Shown one piece after another: positions 6,125 to 8,995 of a stretch of DNA of 8,995 bases. This DNA is from DATKDU01 sp035512595 (GTDB lineage Bacteria; Planctomycetota; Planctomycetia; Pirellulales; Pirellulaceae), in the NCBI GenBank assembly GCA_035512595.1, contig DATKDU010000282.1, forward strand, positions 1 through 8,995, given 5' to 3'. Positions within the stretch are counted from its first letter, which is position 1; each line of letters starts with the position of its first letter. The translations under genes and the position numbers were made by a program. The notes beneath the pieces were generated by a model that worked only from the letters and a program-made list of their open reading frames with translations, was not told the origin of the DNA and did no database searches.

Positions 6125-6961
6125 TCATGGCTTCATCCCCTTGGCCTCCAAAATCGGCGTCAGCATCCGCTTCAGGTTCTCGCCCAGGATCAGCTTTTTC
6201 GCCGCGGCACTCACGTCAGCGCCGGTGACCTTGGCGAGTTGCGACGAGAAGCTGCGGCCGCCGATGTCGCTGCCGTAAATGATCCGCTCGGGGCCCAGTT
6301 CGCGGACCGCCATTTCGACGAAGCCAGCCGTCGGCTCACTGCCGCCGGTGTCGATCGAGAGGTTCTTACTGGCCCGGACGGCGCGGATGCCCCGTTCCCA
6401 GTCGCCGCCGGTATGGCCGCAGATGATCGGCACACTCGGGTGCCGGGCCGCGAGCTCGACGAGGTCCATCGGTGTCGATTCGCCGGGGAGATTCGCGTAG
6501 GACAGGTTTTCAACCTGTCCAGCCACTCGCGGAGCGAGTGGACCATCTTTGCCAACCTTCAGCCACGCGTGCTGGTAGATGGCCGCCTTCAGCTCCCCCG
6601 CGCGGCGGATGATCGAATCGAGCCGCTTGTCGCTGGCCCGCACGGCGACCCACAGCTTGATGCCCACCAGCGGGCCGTCCTTCACGCAGCGGTCGATCTC
6701 CTTCAGGCTCTCCTCCTCATGCTTGGGATTCAGATACGCAAAACCGACCGCCCGATGGTGCCAATGCGTCAGCGCTTCGATCACCTGGTCGTTTTGCCGG
6801 CGGAAATCGTCGGGCGAAGGATCCTGCGACCAGGGATAGCCCATGAAAAACACGAACCGCTCGACCCCCATCCGGTCGGCAATCTCGATCAGCTTGGCCA
6901 TCCGCTGATCGGGCGTCTGGCCGCTGACGCCCGACATGTGGCAGTGGAGGTCCCAGATCAT
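6125..6961 (-). CDS. Metal-dependent amidohydrolase (TIM barrel, amidohydrolase-2 family)
   Basis: This 278-residue protein has an intact metal site for the family: DLHCH with H6 and H8, GIKLW with K102, IYQHAW with H131, ICGHTGG with H183 and IYGSDIGG with D232. Members hydrolyse or decarboxylate small carboxylated or amide substrates in the cytoplasm; the substrate here is unknown. No signal peptide is present. The barrel strand after H131 is followed by an unusual segment (about residues 138-156) that corresponds exactly to two consecutive palindromes in the DNA, described separately. The start at ATG 6961 lacks a clear Shine-Dalgarno motif. In contrast to the amidohydrolase-like gene at 4452-5216, this copy looks catalytically competent, unless the inserted segment disturbs the active-site loop. 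Confidence 0.9.
   Translation of the reverse strand: MIWDLHCHMSGVSGQTPDQRMAKLIEIADRMGVERFVFFMGYPWSQDPSPDDFRRQNDQVIEALTHWHHRAVGFAYLNPKHEEESLKEIDRCVKDGPLVGIKLWVAVRASDKRLDSIIRRAGELKAAIYQHAWLKVGKDGPLAPRVAGQVENLSYANLPGESTPMDLVELAARHPSVPIICGHTGGDWERGIRAVRASKNLSIDTGGSEPTAGFVEMAVRELGPERIIYGSDIGGRSFSSQLAKVTGADVSAAAKKLILGENLKRMLTPILEAKGMKP
6490..6546. repeat. Double-palindrome element embedded in the amidohydrolase gene
   Basis: Two adjacent perfect hairpins occur inside the coding sequence. GGACAGGTT (6500-6508), loop TTC, AACCTGTCC (6512-6520) is the first. CCACTCGC (6523-6530), loop GGA, GCGAGTGG (6534-6541) is the second. The surrounding 57 bases are a multiple of three and add about 19 residues (roughly KDGPLAPRVAGQVENLSYA) between WLKVG and NLPGESTP. 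Edges are estimated from how the protein reads when the segment is left out, so each may be off by a few bases. Both palindromes look like dispersed intergenic repeats rather than protein-coding design. Confidence 0.75.
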
Positions 6962-7043
6962 TGGCGGCGCCTCGCGCGAGCAAATCTACTTGTGGCTTGT
7001 TCCATCGACAGACTGCAATTGAGCCGACGCACTTCCCTCCTGC

Positions 7044-7063
7044 AACCAGAAGTGCCTCTGGTT
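7044..7063. repeat. Small hairpin (AACCAGA/TCTGGTT) in intergenic region
   Basis: AACCAGA (7044-7050) and TCTGGTT (7057-7063) flank the 6-base loop AGTGCC. It lies between the Nudix stop (7107) and the amidohydrolase start (6961), in a 145-base gap. It could be a terminator remnant after the Nudix gene or a dispersed repeat. No T-run follows on the minus strand. Confidence 0.45.
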
Positions 7064-7106
7064 CCTTGAGGAGCCGCTCCCAAGGCCGCCGCCAAGGACC
7101 CAACAG

Positions 7107-7529
7107 TCACTGTGCGCTTGCCAGATGCTCCTCCACGGCCGCCAGCAGCGGGTCGATCGTCTGCTCCTGGATGCGGTGCGGCGGATGCCAGGGGAACCAT
7201 TGAGAGCCGGCGTGCTCGGTGGGGGTGATCGTCACGTCGCGGAGCAGTCGCCCGAGAAAGTAGACAACCGTCTTGTGACGCCGCTCGCCGTGTCGCCTGG
7301 AATCGACGTCGTATTCGATGGTGAAGCGGAAGTCGGGGTCGATCTCAATATCGTCTGCGCCGATGCCGGTCTCTTCACGCAGCTCGCGGAGGGCACATTC
7401 GGTGTCGCTCTCCTCTTCGTCGAGATGCCCCTTGGGCAGATCCCAGCGGCTAGCGTGCCGCATCAGTAAGAATGACTCGATCGGTCGCCCGCGAGTGACC
7501 AGAATGCCGGCGGCCTTGATTTGACGCAT
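7107..7529 (-). CDS. Nudix hydrolase, diadenosine-tetraphosphatase-like
   Basis: With the start at ATG 7529 the protein has 140 residues and begins MRQIKAAGILV, the typical first strand of a Nudix domain. A longer upstream frame exists to 7658 but would run through an inverted repeat and into the TolB-like gene, so the shorter start is preferred. The Nudix box G-x5-E-x7-R-E-U-x-E-E-x-G-U is complete: G34, E40, R48, E49, E52, E53, G55. The box is preceded by RWDLPKGHLDE (28-38), as in asymmetrical bis(5'-nucleosyl)-tetraphosphatases (Ap4A hydrolases), which cleave Ap4A to ATP and AMP. VVYFLGRL (88-95) fits the same subgroup. The length is normal. The exact substrate is inferred from motif similarity. 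Confidence 0.88.
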   Translation of the reverse strand: MRQIKAAGILVTRGRPIESFLLMRHASRWDLPKGHLDEEESDTECALRELREETGIGADDIEIDPDFRFTIEYDVDSRRHGERRHKTVVYFLGRLLRDVTITPTEHAGSQWFPWHPPHRIQEQTIDPLLAAVEEHLASAQ

Positions 7530-7540
7530 GGCGACGAGGA

Positions 7541-7578
7541 GTCCAAAGTCAGAAGTCCAACAACTTTGGACTTTGGAC
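7541..7578. repeat. Nested inverted repeat GTCCAAAGTC/GACTTTGGAC
   Basis: GTCCAAAGTC (7541-7550) pairs with GACTTTGGAC (7569-7578). Inside it, AGTCCAA (7554-7560) pairs with TTGGACT (7566-7572), giving an alternative stem. The minus strand also contains the direct repeat GTCCAAAGTCCAAAG. The repeat fills most of the 62-base gap between the TolB-like stop (7592) and the Nudix start (7529). Confidence 0.65.
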
Positions 7579-7591
7579 CGTGGACTTGATA

Positions 7592-8641
7592 TCACGGCAG
7601 CTTGAAGTCGGCGATGAAGAGCTGGCTCGAATGGTCTTCCGTCCGCGTGCTGGTCCACATCAGCTTCTTGCCGTCGGGAGAAAAGACCGGCAGGACGTCG
7701 GCACCCGCGAAGTCGGTGACGCGGATCGGCTTGTCGATCGCAAACTTGCCGCCGTCAATCGAATACTTTGCGAGCCACAGGTCGTAGTTTGGCCGGGCAG
7801 TGGGATCGGAATGATCCGCCCCCGACCAGATGAGGTAGGGCTCGCGGGGGTGCCAGTACGGGCCCCAGTTGACGCCGTTGGTGTCGGTGAGCTGCGTCTC
7901 GTTCTTGCCGTCGATGCCGATCACGAAGATTTGCAAATGGTCCGCCTGCTTGCGATCGCTGCGAAACGCGATCCACTTGCCGTCCGGAGAGATGAACGGC
8001 CCGCCGTCGTACCCCGGGGCGTTCGTCAATTGCCGCACGTTGCCGCCGTCGGCATCCATCACATAGATATCGGGGTCGCCGTCCCGGTCGCTGCAAAAGG
8101 CGATCAGCTTGCCGTCGGGCGACCAGGCTCCCTCGGCATCGTATCCCTTGGCGTCGGTGAGCCGGCGGAGAATATGTCCGTCGAGATCGGCCTCGAAGAT
8201 GTCAATGTGCGGATCGAAATCCCACTTGTAGCGGCGGCGGACTCCCGATTTCTTGTCATCTTCCTGCTGCTTCCGCTCGGCCGCTTCGGTCTTGTCGATG
8301 TCCGGATCGAGATGGCTCGACGCGAACAGGATCTTTTTTCCGTCCGGTGAAAAATAGCTGCACGTCGTCCGGCCGCGGCCGGTGCTCACGAGCTTCGGCT
8401 CGCCGCCGGCAAGCGGCTGCGTAAAAATCTGGTAAAACGGATAATCCTGCGGCTGTGCCTGGTAGATGATCTTCGTCCCGTCGGGCGAGAAGTAGCCTTC
8501 CCCCGCTTTGACGAAGCCGCGGGTGATTTGCTCGACATTGCCGAGAAGCTTTCCTTCGATCGAATCCTGGCCGCGGGCGGCAATGGGAGCGAAAATCAAC
8601 GTCCAAAGAACGAAATGTGCTGGGAAATGATTCATTGCCAT
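7592..8641 (-). CDS. Secreted PD40/TolB-like beta-propeller protein
   Basis: With the ATG at 8641 the protein has 349 residues. A signal peptide is visible: MAMNHFPAHFVLWTLIFAPIAARGQD has a hydrophobic core (about 9-21) and an AARG-Q cleavage-like site, so it is probably exported. An upstream start at 8698 would read into the large inverted repeat and is less likely; the ATG at 8635 is a close alternative. The mature part has repeated PD40 units: GYFSPDG (49-55), SYFSPDG (95-101), AWSPDG (172-177), FISPDG (216-221), a divergent WHPREP (263-268) and VFSPDG (319-324). This gives a beta-propeller of roughly six blades. A charged insert, AERKQQEDDKKSGVRRRYKW (121-140), follows the second unit. 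TolB-type propellers bind proteins or act in envelope processes; its partner here is unknown. Confidence 0.87.
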   Translation of the reverse strand: MAMNHFPAHFVLWTLIFAPIAARGQDSIEGKLLGNVEQITRGFVKAGEGYFSPDGTKIIYQAQPQDYPFYQIFTQPLAGGEPKLVSTGRGRTTCSYFSPDGKKILFASSHLDPDIDKTEAAERKQQEDDKKSGVRRRYKWDFDPHIDIFEADLDGHILRRLTDAKGYDAEGAWSPDGKLIAFCSDRDGDPDIYVMDADGGNVRQLTNAPGYDGGPFISPDGKWIAFRSDRKQADHLQIFVIGIDGKNETQLTDTNGVNWGPYWHPREPYLIWSGADHSDPTARPNYDLWLAKYSIDGGKFAIDKPIRVTDFAGADVLPVFSPDGKKLMWTSTRTEDHSSQLFIADFKLP

Positions 8642-8691
8642 GGTTCCCAAAAGCCAGTAAGGAATTGAAGGTGGGCAAGACACGGAGGGAT

Positions 8692-8775
8692 GGAACACTA
8701 ATCTCCGCTAATCTTCACTAATGTCCGAGCGCGGCCGGTATCGGATTAGTGAAGATTAGCGCAGATCAGTGTTCC
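8692..8775. repeat. Long imperfect inverted repeat (about 33-35 base arms)
   Basis: The left arm 8692-8726 begins GGAACACTAATCTCCGC. The right arm 8743-8775, read in reverse complement, begins GGAACACTGATCTGCGC. Both continue with CTAATCTTCACTAAT. They differ by two substitutions and a two-base gap near the loop (8727-8742). The arms look like a dispersed intergenic repeat rather than a simple terminator. It lies in the 219-base divergent region between the TolB-like gene and the adenosyltransferase gene. Confidence 0.85.
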
Positions 8776-8860
8776 CCCTCTGGGAATTTCCCTCTGGCGA
8801 TTATACGTACCTCTCCGCCACTGGTGTCGAAACTCCCCAGTCCTGCCGCCAGAAAATCCC

Positions 8861-8995
8861 ATGAAAATCTACACCAAGACGGGCGATGCGGGGGACACGG
8901 GTCTGTTTGCCGGGCGGCGGGTTCGCAAGGACGATCTGCGGATCGAGGCTTACGGCACCGTCGATGAGCTGAACGCCTTCCTGGGGCTGGTGCGG
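8861..8995 (+). CDS. PduO-type ATP:cob(I)alamin adenosyltransferase, N-terminal part cut by window edge
   Basis: The frame starts at ATG 8861 and runs open through 45 codons to the window end. The translation begins MKIYTKTGDAGDTGLF, then R-K-D-D-L-R-I-E-A-Y-G-T-V-D-E-L-N-A and F-L-G-L-V-R. This is the N-terminal signature of PduO/MMAB-type adenosyltransferases, whose K-T-G-D-x-G segment binds ATP and which adenosylate cob(I)alamin to make coenzyme B12. The frame is not long enough to show the C-terminal helices. No strong ribosome binding site is present just upstream. A direct repeat CCCTCTGG occurs at 8776-8783 and 8790-8797. The family call is firm; whether the gene is complete is unknown. 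Confidence 0.93.
   Translation, partial: MKIYTKTGDAGDTGLFAGRRVRKDDLRIEAYGTVDELNAFLGLVR

Noticed and set aside
6098..7069. Plus-strand 323-residue frame opposite the amidohydrolase gene
   Set aside because: The minus strand carries an intact metal-site protein, and the plus-strand translation has no motif and low-complexity composition.
7530..7658. N-terminal extension of the Nudix protein to an upstream ATG at 7658
   Set aside because: The added residues translate the inverted repeat and the end of the TolB-like gene. The Nudix fold begins at MRQIKAAG.
7580..8350. Plus-strand 256-residue frame opposite the TolB-like gene
   Set aside because: It is antisense to repeated SPDG motifs. Its own periodic pattern is explained by the repeats of the real gene.
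8642..8698. Upstream start at 8698 for the TolB-like protein
   Set aside because: It would begin within the left arm of the large inverted repeat and put 19 extra residues before a normal signal peptide.
8776..8860. Cobalamin riboswitch upstream of the adenosyltransferase gene
   Set aside because: The leader is only about 85 bases after the inverted repeat and I see no B12-box-like sequence, only a short direct repeat CCCTCTGG.

Overview
The window is a GC-rich bacterial chromosome segment. It most resembles a planctomycete (Pirellulales-like), judged from memory of protein families rather than a search. The signs are an orphan Uma2-family nuclease, a small tryptophan-rich protein overlapping a nucleotidyltransferase, two amidohydrolase-2 proteins, a PD40-repeat TolB-like protein, and several unrelated palindromic intergenic repeats. 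No rRNA, tRNA or CRISPR array was seen.

Layout. The left edge (1-134) holds what looks like the N-terminus and one end of an IS66-type insertion sequence on the minus strand. It is followed by a small cysteine-containing orphan protein (185-475). A perfect REP-like hairpin (553-573) then lies just ahead of a plus-strand block that encodes a molybdenum hydroxylase of the xanthine dehydrogenase family. This block has a two-cluster [2Fe-2S] subunit (586-1065), an unrelated Uma2 nuclease-fold gene (1111-1695) and the molybdopterin-binding catalytic subunit (1699-3966). No FAD subunit gene is present.

From 4011 to 8641 every gene is on the minus strand. Read in transcription order, they are a secreted PD40/TolB-like beta-propeller protein, a Nudix hydrolase resembling diadenosine tetraphosphatase, and a metal-dependent amidohydrolase with an apparent in-frame palindromic insertion. 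Next come a 75-residue W-rich protein overlapping a nucleotidyltransferase-fold protein by 110 bases in a different frame, an amidohydrolase-like protein that has lost metal ligands (4-base ATGA overlap), and an uncharacterised 141-residue protein 15 bases further on. The last four are so tightly packed that they are probably one transcript. A long imperfect inverted repeat (8692-8775) lies in the divergent intergenic region before the start of a PduO-type ATP:cob(I)alamin adenosyltransferase (8861 to the window edge).

How the genes fit together. The Fe-S and molybdopterin subunits should form one oxidoreductase, with the FAD-binding or other electron-accepting part encoded elsewhere or absent. 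The minus-strand genes do not form an obvious single pathway. The most unusual features are the repeat-derived segment inside an otherwise intact amidohydrolase, the deep out-of-frame overlap between the W-rich protein and the nucleotidyltransferase, and the Uma2 gene wedged between two subunits of one enzyme.
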